From Nymphaea colorata (Eukaryota > Streptophyta > Magnoliopsida > Nymphaeales > Nymphaeaceae): DNA of 64,000 nucleotides. Both the position numbers and the translations under genes were made by a program. Positions 12,176 through 22,000 of the stretch are shown piece by piece. The stretch covers positions 4,722,972 through 4,786,971 of the forward strand of contig NC_045146.1 of assembly GCF_008831285.2 (NCBI RefSeq), given 5' to 3'. The notes below the pieces were generated by a model. It was not told where the DNA came from, did not search any database, and saw only the letters and a program-made list of their open reading frames with translations. Numbering within the stretch: position 1 is the stretch's first letter; each line of letters starts with the position of its first letter.

Positions 12176-12349
12176 CCCCATGAGTCATGGTCTCAAGATT
12201 CACAAACAACATAAACACAGAGGCCACACAGGCATAAAGATAGAGTGATAGAGAGAAGAAACTGACAAAGGGTGTAAAGGAACTTTAAAAAAAAAAAAAA
12301 AAAAGGACAAAAACCACATATCTAAAAGCGAAGATTACTTGATCTACTA

Positions 12350-12424
12350 GGTCCTCAGTGAGACTGCTTATAATTTTCAACAATGATAAATCAGGTCTCA
12401 AAGATTACATGCCATCATCGAACC
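12350..12424 (-). ncRNA. Box C/D snoRNA B1 (18S rRNA guide)
   Basis: 75 nt with a GGTTC/GGACC terminal stem, box C-like ATGATGG, guide TAATCTTTGAGAC directly before D' CTGA, a C'-like TTGTTGA and D CTGA. The 13-nt guide exactly complements GTCTCAAAGATTA near the 5' end of plant 18S rRNA. By the D+5 rule it points at C38 (Arabidopsis numbering). Confidence 0.8.
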
Positions 12425-12660
12425 TTAAAATAATTGTGAAACGAAAAGAAGGAATAAAAGTATAAAACACAAATAAAATTAAGAAAAAGATAAGAGAGGT
12501 AGTTCATGATAGAAAAATATTTTCAGTTGAATGTCGCCATCATCGAACCTTAAAATAATTGTGAACGAAAAGAAGCAATAAAAGTATAAAACACAAATAA
12601 AATTAAGAAAAAGATAAGAGAGGTAGTTCATGATAGAAAAATATTTTCAGTTGAATGTCG
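12411..12660. repeat. 125-bp direct tandem duplication
   Basis: The block starting at GCCATCATCGAACC (12411) repeats from 12536 with few changes. It begins inside B1, so a second copy of that unit's 5' stem and box C lies alone at 12536-12549. Confidence 0.85.
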
Positions 12661-12799
12661 CAGTACGTTATTCACTATACCTTTGGCAAAGAAGGCAGAG
12701 TGACTCAACAAATACCTGCCATTGGATATCAGCCCTTTCACCCAAAGCATGGGATGGATTACTCTAAAACCATCAAAATGTGGCACAAGAGACCCATTA
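12653..12799 (-). ncRNA. Candidate box H/ACA snoRNA C1
   Basis: 147 nt ending ACATTC (ACA three bases from the end). The 3' hairpin can pair GCAG with CTGC and TCACT with AGTGA. They flank a pocket, and the upper stem sits about 13-14 nt before ACA, as H/ACA pseudouridylation pockets require. The 5' half is less well defined. Confidence 0.5.
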
Positions 12800-13042
12800 A
12801 AGAGCTTATAAAAGAGAGAGAGAGAGAGACAGAGGGCACCAGCCAAAAAACCAACAAAAAATAGCCCAAAGGCCAGTGCATCAACTCAACCCCAAAGTCC
12901 ATAGCTATTGACAACATAATAAGCAAATGAGGAATTGAAAAGAATGAAGCCAATGTACACAAGATTCACCTGATGGACATTAACATAGCTTAAAAATCTT
13001 CCAACCATATATCTTTTAGGAGATAAGTGCCAGTTCTAATTT

Positions 13043-13116
13043 GTCCTCAGAAAAATGCTTGGGATGTTCATAAAATGAAAATCAGGCCACAAAGATTACT
13101 TGCCATCAGCAGACCC
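13043..13116 (-). ncRNA. Diverged box C/D unit B2
   Basis: It keeps TGATGG, D' CTGA and D CTGA, but the guide reads TAATCTTTGTGGC with mismatches to 18S rRNA, and the terminal stem is weak. It is probably a decayed or re-targeted copy. Confidence 0.5.
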
Positions 13117-13169
13117 TCAACACCCTCCAACCACCCAAAAAAACACACATTATCAAGAATTTTCTTTTG

Positions 13170-13230
13170 CATTGTATGCAGTAACTTATTCACTATACCC
13201 ATGACAAACAAAGCAGAGTGACTCCACAAT
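13170..13230 (-). ncRNA. Truncated candidate H/ACA unit C2
   Basis: Only the 3' hairpin region of the C unit is present (AGTGACTC, then GGGTATAGTGAATAAG and CATACAATG). The 5' half is gone. Confidence 0.35.
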
Positions 13231-13433
13231 ATCCAACATCTAGAACTGAGATTGGTAACCTGAAAAGCTAAACCACCAGAAAATGGTGGAACAGGTCACC
13301 GAATAGCTTAGAGAGAGAGAGAGATCAAGGGACCAACCGGTGGATAGGTACACCAATGGCTACAACACTCTACTAGCCACTGCCAATTACCGGTTAGACA
13401 GAGACAGGGAGATGGAGCAGGGTTAGCTCCTAT

Positions 13434-13511
13434 AAGTCAGACAATGCTTTCAGGGCAAATGCATTTCCATCAACAAAAAAATGCTCAGAGCCCAGTGCAT
13501 TTCATCATCCA
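13434..13511 (-). ncRNA. Box C/D snoRNA A3
   Basis: GATGATGA, TGCACTGGGCT-CTGA, TTGATGG and AAAGCATTGT-CTGA are all intact. Confidence 0.7.
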
Positions 13512-13710
13512 ACACCACAACAAACTAGATGCATTCACAATTAAAAAAAACACACACACACAGAGGACACATTGAGAGGACACATTGACAGACGTGCAGG
13601 CATGTAGATTCAGTGATAGAAAGAGAAGGCATGGAAAAGATGTTAACAAGTTTAAAAAAAATGAAAACAGTTCCATAAAAGTGAAGTCATGAAGATTATG
13701 TGGTTTACTC

Positions 13711-13784
13711 GGTCCTCAACGAGACTGCTTATAATTTTCATCAATGATAATCAGGTCTCAAAGATTAGATGCCATCATCGAACC
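13711..13784 (-). ncRNA. Box C/D snoRNA B3 (18S rRNA guide)
   Basis: GGTTC/GGACC stem, ATGATGG, guide TAATCTTTGAGAC plus CTGA, and a good C' TTGATGA. The final D box is TTGA instead of CTGA, which may weaken it. Confidence 0.7.
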
Positions 13785-13911
13785 TTGAAATAACTGTTAA
13801 GCGAAAGAAAGTATAAGGCCAACATAAAATTAAGCAAAGGAAAAGAGAGAGAGAGAGAGAGAGGGTTTTCAAAGACTTTGCTGGAAAAGAGAATGTTATG
13901 ATTATTCTGTT

Positions 13912-14056
13912 GAATGTTGCAGCACGTTATTCACTATACCTTTGACAAACAAGGCAGAATGACTCAACAAATACCTGCCAATGGATCCCAGCCCTTGCAC
14001 CCAAAGTTCAAGATGGGTTACTCGAAACCATCATAATGTGGCACAAGAGACCCATC
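13912..14056 (-). ncRNA. Candidate box H/ACA snoRNA C3
   Basis: It ends GCAACATTC and has the same 3' hairpin as C1. The 5' half has a perfect inner helix (CTTGAAC with GTTCAAG in the plus-strand relative; one change here) enclosed by GGGTCTC/GGGATCC-type pairing. Confidence 0.5.
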
Positions 14057-14377
14057 GATTGTCTTATAAAAAAGAGAGAGAAGGATAGAGGGCCACCAGC
14101 CAAAAAACAAACAAAAAGTTACCCACAGCTCAATGGATCAACTTGACCCTAAACTCTTCTTAGTTCTCTCTAGCTCTACCAGTTCTCGAACCTTGGCCCA
14201 ATCACTATACCATCATCAGGTTGTACCACAAGGCCAGGTAAGAAACATAACAAGTGAAGGAGGAACTCAAAACAAATGAAGCCTATTTACACAGGATCCT
14301 GAAGGGCACTAAAAGAGCTTAAAAGTTAAAAATCTTTGAAACATACATCTTGGAGGAAAGAAGTGCTGATTTTAATT

Positions 14378-14451
14378 GGTCCTCAGAATGATTGCTTGTA
14401 ATATTCATCTAGAGAAAATCAGGTCTCAAAGATTATTAGCCATCATCGGAC
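14378..14451 (-). ncRNA. Box C/D snoRNA B4 (18S rRNA guide)
   Basis: GTCC/GGAC stem, GATGATGG, guide TAATCTTTGAGAC before CTGA, and final CTGA. The second guide (CAAGCAATCATT) differs from that of B1 and B3. Confidence 0.75.
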
Positions 14452-14485
14452 ACTCAACACCCTCAGACCCCAAAAATATACACAC

Positions 14486-14600
14486 ATGATAAACAACGTA
14501 GAGTGACCCAATGAAATCCTGCATTTGTATCTATTCCCTTATAAGGGATATTGACATTAAAAACCACCAAAAAATGTGGAAGAAACCATTAAAGAGCTTT
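14486..14600 (-). ncRNA. Candidate H/ACA unit C4, 3' end lost
   Basis: It has an H-box-like ATACAA and the 3' hairpin stem, but the ACA end is replaced by a CA-rich stretch. Its relative at 37.6 kb keeps the tail. Confidence 0.35.
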
Positions 14601-14698
14601 TAAAAAGAGGGTGCCTCTGGTACATCCACCGGACACCACCAATTGCTAGTAAGAGAAAAGGGGGGGAGAGACAGAGAGAGGATTGGGCTAGTTTCTGT

Positions 14699-14774
14699 AA
14701 GTCAGACAATGCTTTCTAGGCAAACACATTTCCATCAACAAAAACTGTTCAGCGCCCAGTGCATTTCATCATCC
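14699..14774 (-). ncRNA. Box C/D snoRNA A4
   Basis: GATGATGA, TGCACTGGGCG-CTGA (one change next to the box), TTGATGG and AAAGCATTGT-CTGA. Confidence 0.65.
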
Positions 14775-14937
14775 AACCCCATGACAAACTCAATGGCTGC
14801 AGAATTCACACACAAAGGCCACATGGGCAGACGTGATAGAGAAAGGGTATAAACAAAGGATATTATTAACGACTTTTCCAGAAAACAACTAAAACAAAAA
14901 CTACATAGCAAAAAGCAAAGGTTACTTGATTCAGTCA

Positions 14938-15008
14938 CTTGTCAGTGACAGCTTATAATTCTCACCAATGATAAATCAGGCCTCAAAGATTACATTCCAT
15001 CATCGAAC
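14938..15008 (-). ncRNA. Box C/D unit B5, diverged 3' half
   Basis: GGTTCGATGATGG and a guide with one change (TAATCTTTGAGGC) precede CTGA. The 3' end has CTGA but no matching terminal stem. Confidence 0.5.
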
Positions 15009-15143
15009 CTTAAAATAATTGTGAAACAAAAAGAAAGTATAAGGCCAAAAAATTAACAAAAATAAATGAGAGTGTGTGTATGTGTGTCTTCACAAGGCTT
15101 GGCTGGAAAATAGTAGCTCATGACAGAAAATACTTCTTCTGCT

Positions 15144-15290
15144 GAATGTCATAGTACGTTGTTCACTATATCTTTAACAAACAAGGCAGAGCAACTCAAT
15201 ATATACCTGCCATTGGACCTTGGACCTTGCACCCAAAGGTGGAGATGAGTTACCCAAAGACCATCATAATGTGTCATGAGAGACCCATCA
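15144..15290 (-). ncRNA. Candidate box H/ACA snoRNA C5
   Basis: 147 nt ending GACATTC. It has the same hairpin plan as C1, with the 3' stem CAGGTAT...GTACTATG weakened. Confidence 0.45.
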
Positions 15291-15521
15291 AAGGGTTCAT
15301 AAGAGAGACCGGGAACAAAACAAAAAAAAAAAAAAAGACCAAAGCCCAATCAACTCCACCCCAAACTGAACAGCTATCAAGAAGACAAGAACACAACAAG
15401 CAAAAGAAGAATTCAAAACAAATGAAGCCAATGTACAATAAGATATGCTTGAAGGGAGTTGAAAGAAATTAGAAATCTTCCAAGTGATACATCTTGGTGG
15501 AGAGAACGACTAATTCTAATT

Positions 15522-15595
15522 GGTCCTCACAAAGATTGCTGTAATTTTCATTAACAGAAAATCAGGTCTCAAAGATTACTTGCCATCATTGGACC
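15522..15595 (-). ncRNA. Box C/D snoRNA B6 (18S rRNA guide)
   Basis: GGTCC/GGACC perfect stem, ATGATGG and guide TAATCTTTGAGAC plus CTGA. The final D box is GTGA here, but CTGA in the inverted copy at 59.3 kb. Confidence 0.7.
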
Positions 15596-15661
15596 CTCAA
15601 CACCATCCAACCACCCCAAAAAACATAACTACATACATTTGGAAGATTTCTCTTTTGCGTT

Positions 15662-15800
15662 GAATTTAGCAACACATTATTCATTATGCCCATGGTAAAC
15701 AAAGGACTCAACAAAATCCTGCATTTGTATCTAAGCCCTTATGAGAGATATTTAGATGGATAACTCTAAAACCATCAGAAATTGGTGTAAGAGACCATTC
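15662..15800 (-). ncRNA. Candidate H/ACA unit C6 (ACA changed)
   Basis: C-type unit with H-box-like ATACAA. The terminal box reads AAA instead of ACA in all three cluster copies, so function is doubtful. Confidence 0.35.
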
Positions 15801-15879
15801 AAGAGCTTCTTAAGAGAGAGAGACTGCCAGAACGATAAATACATCTGACAACTCTGACTACCAGCTGCCACGAAGATAT

Positions 15880-15948
<69 letters not shown>

Positions 15949-15949
15949 A
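15880..15949. repeat. (TA)n-(GA)n compound microsatellite
   Basis: A TA tract runs straight into a GA tract. It is also present, at different lengths, at about 44335-44395 and 58976-59022. Confidence 0.9.
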
Positions 15950-16199
15950 AGAGACAAAATTCTCCTGTTGCAAAGGGAAAATTTTAAGGGGCTTTTGTTG
16001 GTGCCCCAAAGTTAGATCAAGATGATAACACCTGTTGAAAATAGAATAAAACAAAAATTCCAAGTTTCATTTTTCCAGAACAGCATGCACAAATTGAGCC
16101 AAATCAGTAGAAAATAAGCCAACACATGAAAAAAACGAAATAAACAAGATGTCAAGCATGAATACATTAGGAAGAAACAAAAAAACGAAAGATTTGTAA

Positions 16200-16410
16200 A
16201 CTCACGTTGTTGTCGCCGATTCACAAGTTCATAAAATCAATTATGCTGTCACCGATTCGATGCTCACGGTAAGTCGCCAGAGGATGAAGGAGGGAGGGCA
16301 GCCGGAAAAATCAGATTCTCGCCTCAGGAGTCGTCGGAAGTCAGTTAAGGAGGTCGAGGGAGGTGCGCGGGGCTCCAAGCTCACACGTGAATGGGTTAAA
16401 CCCTAAACCG
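16200..16410 (-). promoter_or_regulatory. Telo-box and leader of snoRNA cluster, copy 1
   Basis: A telo-box, AAACCCTAAA (16398-16407), is followed on the minus strand by about 190 bp conserved in all three copies. That stretch contains CTCTGGCGACTTACCGTGAG and ends at a GTGAGTTT splice-donor-like site (about 16203). Telo-boxes are common upstream of plant ribosome-biogenesis and snoRNA genes. Promoter status is inferred. Confidence 0.5.
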
Positions 16411-16430
16411 CCTGCACTTCTGATCGATGG

Positions 16431-17234
16431 TTATTTGGTTTTTTTTTAACTAAATACAAAATTCAAAAGCATGGTATGCTACACTAGTGCAGCTTGCCTA
16501 GCATCATATATCGTAATACCACACTGGGTATGGCCTCGTGGATCTAAGAATATGCTGCCATGGAACCTTAAAAAGTGTTTAACTTTCTCCCACCGCAAAC
16601 TTAAAAGTAAACATTCTACAAAATCGATGAGCTTGAGCCCTTAACCTACCATTTGGATCATAACTAACTACGCACCCTAGAGACCAGCATGCACGATCAT
16701 CTGTCTCTCCAGGAAATTAATCATCAGTCTGCCGAACGTAGTCCATGTCACCTGCAGGGTGATCTCTCACCTTTTTTTACTTTATCAACATCCATTAAAA
16801 TTCTACTGTATCTATCCCACCAAGTACTTCCAATCGGAAAGCATCGTCCTTATAGGAGATCCTACAAACAAATTGGAAGGATCCACACGCATGGAAACAA
16901 ATAGTGTAGTAATTGTTCACCTTCAATTCTTGCTGCAACGGCTCCATCTAGAGACTATCCAAGAAAGGAATCTTCAACACATGATCTTAAATGATGGCAA
17001 TGGACCAACTAAATCGTGAATGTGGTCAGGTTGCATTCTCGCAGTTGTCCACAATCTCTAGCACTTGGTTTTCCAATTCCAACTATCCCACGATATAAAC
17101 GCCATAAACGAGCTCGGTGGTTCAGCCCAAAATAACATAAATACCACGACGTTCGATCGATTTAACATGGATAACTAAACAAACGAACGTCTCAGAAAGG
17201 TAGAGAGAGTTGAGGTATGAAAAGGGACGAACCA
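16431..17234. other. No gene recognised; possible intron of FAM133-like gene
   Basis: It lies downstream of the FAM133-like exon on the minus strand. I looked for the family's next conserved segment (around HTPEWHAARL) and did not find it. Confidence 0.4.
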
Positions 17235-17319
17235 TTCCGTCTTCGATGTTTTCGGGCGCTCCCGAGGTCGAACTCATCCTCGCCCTCTGCATCGCCTTGT
17301 ACGCTTGATTCTTCCCCAT
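17235..17319 (-). CDS. First coding exon of FAM133-like gene
   Basis: The minus strand encodes MGKNQAYKAMQRARMSSTSG, then APENIEDGM. This matches, from memory, the conserved N-terminus of a plant family of small basic, lysine/serine-rich FAM133-like proteins thought to be nuclear. Translation then leaves the family pattern exactly at ATG|GTTCGT, a possible splice donor. The start is chosen because MGKNQAYKAMQ is the family N-terminus; upstream in-frame sequence is unrelated. Later exons are not seen in the window, so the gene may be interrupted or have a long intron. A 16-kb retrotransposon nest sits 244 bp upstream of the ATG. Confidence 0.65.
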
Positions 17320-17558
17320 CTCTACACACAGAGATAGAGAGAGAGAGATTGCTGCGAGGACACCACCTAAAAGGAACGACCCTCGGACGCAAACACAGAA
17401 GAGGGGAAACAAGGGAACGGAGGCACTCCTGCTGGGTTTCAAGACGGTCGATGAGCAGAAGACACGCCACGCGCGTGGCCGCGATCGGAAAAGGCGCCCC
17501 AGCATTATCATGTTTACAAAAATCCTCATAACATTTCAGGTATTTCAATCGATGGCAT

Positions 17559-17563
17559 GCTTC
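17559..17563. repeat. Gypsy target-site duplication GCTTC (left)
   Basis: Matches GCTTC at 33718-33722. Confidence 0.85.
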
Positions 17564-18681
17564 TCATACACTTAGGACCCGCACTAGGATTAAGAAGGGG
17601 TTAGGCGAGACTAGTGAGGTTAGGACGAAACTCTTAAAAATTCTTGGGTCCAACGTCCCAACAAATGAGAACATGGGAAATTCAGAACCTAGAGCGTTAG
17701 CAGTGAGAGGTGAGGGTGGAATAGCAATGGCTCTAGGATAGGTTTTCGAGCAAGGAAGGCCGGACATGGAGAAACCAGGGGCTAGGAAACTAAATTCCTA
17801 GGATTTGGTCCAGTATAGGCCTAAGTTTAGTTCTTGAGTCGAGTCCAAAACCCAAGTCCTTAGAGTCGGGTTTGCGCGAGTCTAGGGAGGTCATCTAGTC
17901 GAGTTGAGCCTAGCTCGAGGAGGCAAGATGGGTGTGCTAAACAAGTGGTTTCCATCTTGAGCTCACATGGCTCAAGAGGAGTTTTTATTCTTGAGTTACA
18001 CTTAGTGTTTGGTTTTCTCTATTCGATTTGATGACATATTCATTCATTCGCATAATTCCATTCATTACTTACCAAGTCGGGTTGTGACTTGGGATTATAT
18101 CGTTTTTATTATGTTTATGCATTTCATTTTGAGTTTTGGGGCTGGATTCGTGTTTGGAATCCAGATTTGAATACACTTGTATAAATTGAATTGGATCAAG
18201 GGACTGAGTATGCAATTTTGGGAATTTGAGATCATTTGATTTTTGCCTTTCTCTCTCCTCACGTTTCTCCTCTCTTCACGTCAATCCCTCTCTCCCTTGT
18301 CTCTCTTCTCTCCTCAACTCTCCTAAGACCAGCGTGCTGGCCTCTCTCCCCCCTCTTGTCTCCCTCTCCTCTCTTCTTATTCCATCATCTCTCTCGTCAT
18401 CCCCTCCTAGTCACATTTATCTCCAACGTTGAAGAAGAAGGAGCGGTGATTCCTCTAGGCGAGCCACGGCCCTATGGGGATTTTCAACACTTCGACTTCA
18501 CCTCGGATCTGCACGCCTTGGGTGCAATTCCTCTGCCATATCAGAGGAGTTAGAGGCTCTAGATGCGCAAAGGAGGCTGCGGTTTCATCCCTAGTAGCGC
18601 AGCAACCCATCGTGAATCAAGAAAGAAAGGTTAGTTCGTTCCCGCTTTGGAATTGTCTAAGTAACGTGTTGGCTTAGTTTA
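17564..18681 (+). mobile_element. Gypsy left LTR, first part
   Basis: It aligns with 30624 onward. The first bases are TCATAC instead of TGATAC, and a 6-bp deletion follows. The LTR is interrupted at 18682 by the nested copia element and resumes at 23517. Total LTR length without the insert is about 3.08 kb. Confidence 0.9.
18677..18681. repeat. Copia-A target-site duplication GTTTA (left)
   Basis: Matches GTTTA at 23517-23521. The uninterrupted site is seen in the right gypsy LTR at about 31756-31765. Confidence 0.95.
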
Positions 18682-19005
18682 TGTTGGAATGTTGAGGGAG
18701 AAAAGAAGAAAGAAATTTAACGTGGTTCGGCCACTGGCCTACATCCACGAGAGAAGAAACTCTCACTCACTATTTTATTCTTTCATCAAATACATAAGCC
18801 TTATATAAGATATAAGGTATGGCCCTAACGTGTAAAGATAAACACGCTAACAGCTAATTTCCAGGATTGGATGACTCATCCATAACAGGGCAAGAAAAAC
18901 GAGGAAGGAAAGTTAGATAAGGGAAATCAAGATAAGGCAAGATCGCCTTCAACAACTTGCTATAATTTTGGTAGACGTTGGTGAAGATATCCTTTCCTTT
19001 CAACA
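18682..19005 (-). mobile_element. Copia-A 3' LTR
   Basis: 324 bp, TGTTGG...CAACA. By eye it differs from the 5' LTR at two positions. A purine tract (TTGAGGGGGAG on the minus strand) adjoins it at 19006-19016. A TATATAAGG box lies near 18801. Confidence 0.95.
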
Positions 19006-22000
19006 CTCCCCCTCAAGTGGGGCGTAAAGAATCCAGCAGCCCCACTTGATTTTGATTTCATTAAACTGCTTGATCGTGAGTCCCTTGGTAAGACCATCAG
19101 CCAATTGATTGCAGCTCTTGACATAGGGGGTACATATATCTTTCTTTTGCACTTTTTCCCTTACATAATGGCAATCAATTTCCAAATGCTTTGTTCTTTC
19201 ATGAAATACCGAATTTGCAGCAATGTGAATGGCAGCTTGATTGTCACAAAACATAGGAATAGGGTAATCAACCTTGAAGCCAAGTTCTTGAATGAAATTC
19301 TTTACCCAAATGAGTTCGCTAGCAGCAGTGGCCATAGATCTGTATTCAGCTTTTGCGCTTGACCTTGAAACAGTGTTTTGTTTCTTACTTTTCCATGAAA
19401 CTAAACTGCCTCCAAGAAATACACAATAGCCTGTCATAGATTTTTTGTCCACTCCTCCTGCCCAGTCTGCGTCAGAATAGCCATTGATGTCAATGCTTCC
19501 ATTTATTTTATACCACAATCCCTGACCGGCAGTTTTCTTTAGATATCTCAAAACTCGATCCACCATTTTAACGTGTCCGGGTTTCAGAGCATGCATATGT
19601 TGACTGATCAAACTTACAGCATATGTAATATCAGGTCTGGTCACTGTAAGATAAATAAGTTTTCCGACCAATCTTTGATACCTACTTACATCCTCAATGA
19701 CTTCACTTTCAAGATCTTCTAGCTTGCAGTAAGGATCAATAGGAGTGTCAATAGGCTTGGACTCGAGTTTTCCAGTCTCCTTGAGCAGATCGAGGATATA
19801 CTTGCGTTGAGACAGATAAATACCTTTCTTTGATCTAGAGATTTCAATGCCCAAGAAGTATTTAAGTCTTTCCAAATCTTTGATCTCAAAGGCTTTGTGA
19901 AGAAATTTTTTCGTTTTGAGCATGATATCTAAATCATTTCCAGTGATGATGATGTCATCAACATATATGAGAACAATTACCACACTTTCTCCAGTTCTCC
20001 TGACGAAGACAAAATTGTCTGTATGGCAGCGGGTAAAATGTTTAATTTCAAGAGCTTCACTCAATTTTTGATGCCATGCTCTGGGTGACTGTTTCAGCCC
20101 ATAGATAGATTTTCTCAGTCGACAGACCAACCGAAAATTGTTTCTTTGAGGATGACCCGGAGGGAGTTGCATGAACACTTCTTCCCTTAGATCGCCTTGT
20201 AGGAAGGCATTTTTGACGTCGAGCTGAAATAAAGGCCAACCAAAGTTACAAGCCAAAGAAAGTAAAATTCGTATGGTATTCATTTTCGCTACTGGTGCGA
20301 AAGTTTCCTCATAGTCTAGCCCTTGAGTCTGTGTGTATCCCTTAGCGACTAGCCTGGCCTTGTGTCTCTCTATGGAACCATCACTGTCGTATTTGGTTTT
20401 GTATATCCACTTACAACCAACAACTCTCTTGTTCTCAGGTAAAATTGTAATATCCCAAGTGTGATTTTTCAGTAGAGCATTCAGTTCTTCATTCATCGCT
20501 TCAACCCAAATAGATTGTTGTTTTGCTTCTTGATAAGAGCTGGGGTCATGGTGGCTAGCGATAGAGCTTAAGAACGCAGCATGTCTCTTGGAAAGATGTT
20601 GGTAATGAAGATACTTATTCATAGGGTACTCACTTGCAGCAACCATTACATAATCATCAAGATACTTGGGGCGTTGTGTTGTTCTTCCAGATCTTCTAAA
20701 CATGCTTTCTTCTTGATCTTGACTTAGTTCAGGTTGTGAGATGTCTTCCTCAAGGTGTTCAATAGGTTGAAGCTGCTGATCATCTGAATGACGAGTAGAA
20801 ATCACAACATCAAATTCCTTGTAGTCATCTATACAAGGTTGAACGAGGTTGTGTGAAGCTTCCTCCCCCTGCCCAACATAACCAATAGGGTGAAAGAAGG
20901 GAGTTTGTTCATGAAACACCACATCACGAGAAATGGTCAGATGACTATTATTAACATCATAGCACTTGTACCCCTTTTTTGATGATGAGTAACCTAGAAA
21001 AACACACTTAGTTGCTCTAGGACTTAATTTGTCACCCTCCAAATTTTTTACTTATATTGTGCACCCAAAGACACGCATGTGAGAGATGTTTAATTTTCTT
21101 TGCACTAACACTTCAAGAGGTGCCTTACCATGTAGCCCCTTTGAGGGAGAGCGATTTATAATATAACACGCCGTAAGTACAACATCACTCCAAAAACGCT
21201 TTGGCATATTCATTTGAAACAGGAGAGATCTTGTTACCTCTAGAATGTGTCTGTTTTTCCGTTCGGAGACACCATTTTGCTGGGGCGTTTTAACACAAGA
21301 ATACTGATGAATAATACCATGTTCCTTCTCAAAGATATCAAACTGGTGATTTTTAAATTATGTCCCATTGTCAGACCGAAAAACTTTAACATGTGCTCCA
21401 AACTGGGCTTCAATCATCTTGTAGAATTCCTTGAACTTGGAAAACACCCCATCTTTGGATTTTAATAAATAAATCCAAGTGAAACGGGAAAAATCATCAA
21501 TGAATAACACATAATATTTGAAATTGGAATAAGAATCCACAGGCGCAGGGCCCCACACATCAGAGTGAATTAACTCAAAAGGAATACTAGACTTGCTTTC
21601 AGAGTGAGAAAAAGGTAATCTTGTCATTTTTGCCAGTTTGCATATCTCACAAAGATCGGAATCAAATTGCAGACTAGGAAATAAAATTTTTAAAGGTCTA
21701 CTCGAAATATGTCCGAGGCGTTGGTGCCACATTGAGCCATCATCTTGCACCTTTGCCGAGAGAGCTTGCATTTTATCTTCTAAAATGTAGAGGCCACGGT
21801 CCATGTGACCTTCACCAATCTTCTTCTTCGTCACTATGTCCTGGAGTATCACATTAGAAGGTGAAAAAATGACTTCACAATTCAGGTCTCTAGTGATTTT
21901 GGAGACAGATAGTAAATTAGAGGACAGATCAGGTATGTATAGGACCTTGGAAGGGTCAGAGGAATCAAAGAACCGTAAATTTCCAATACTTTCAACATTT

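Larger units (their letters stand above)
11569..16430 (-). repeat. snoRNA cluster, copy 1 (segmental duplication unit)
   Basis: Four A, six B and six C units lie on the minus strand. In transcription order from the leader at about 16.4 kb they are C6 B6 C5 B5 A4, C4 B4 C3 B3 A3, C2 B2 C1 B1 A2, A1. The same DNA recurs nearly identically at 34.8-44.9 kb and inverted at 57.9-61.37 kb. The cluster is on the same strand as PIG-C, which lies 1 kb downstream. Confidence 0.8.

Noticed and set aside
12655-12962. Overlapping small ORFs around 12.7-13.2 kb and their copies
   Set aside because: They overlap snoRNA-like units on both strands; conservation follows duplication, not codon pattern.
18226-18553. 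Open frames MRSFDFCLSLS... and MIFAFLSPHVS...
   Set aside because: They are repeated at 31306-31555 in the other LTR of the same gypsy element; LTR sequence without domain features.
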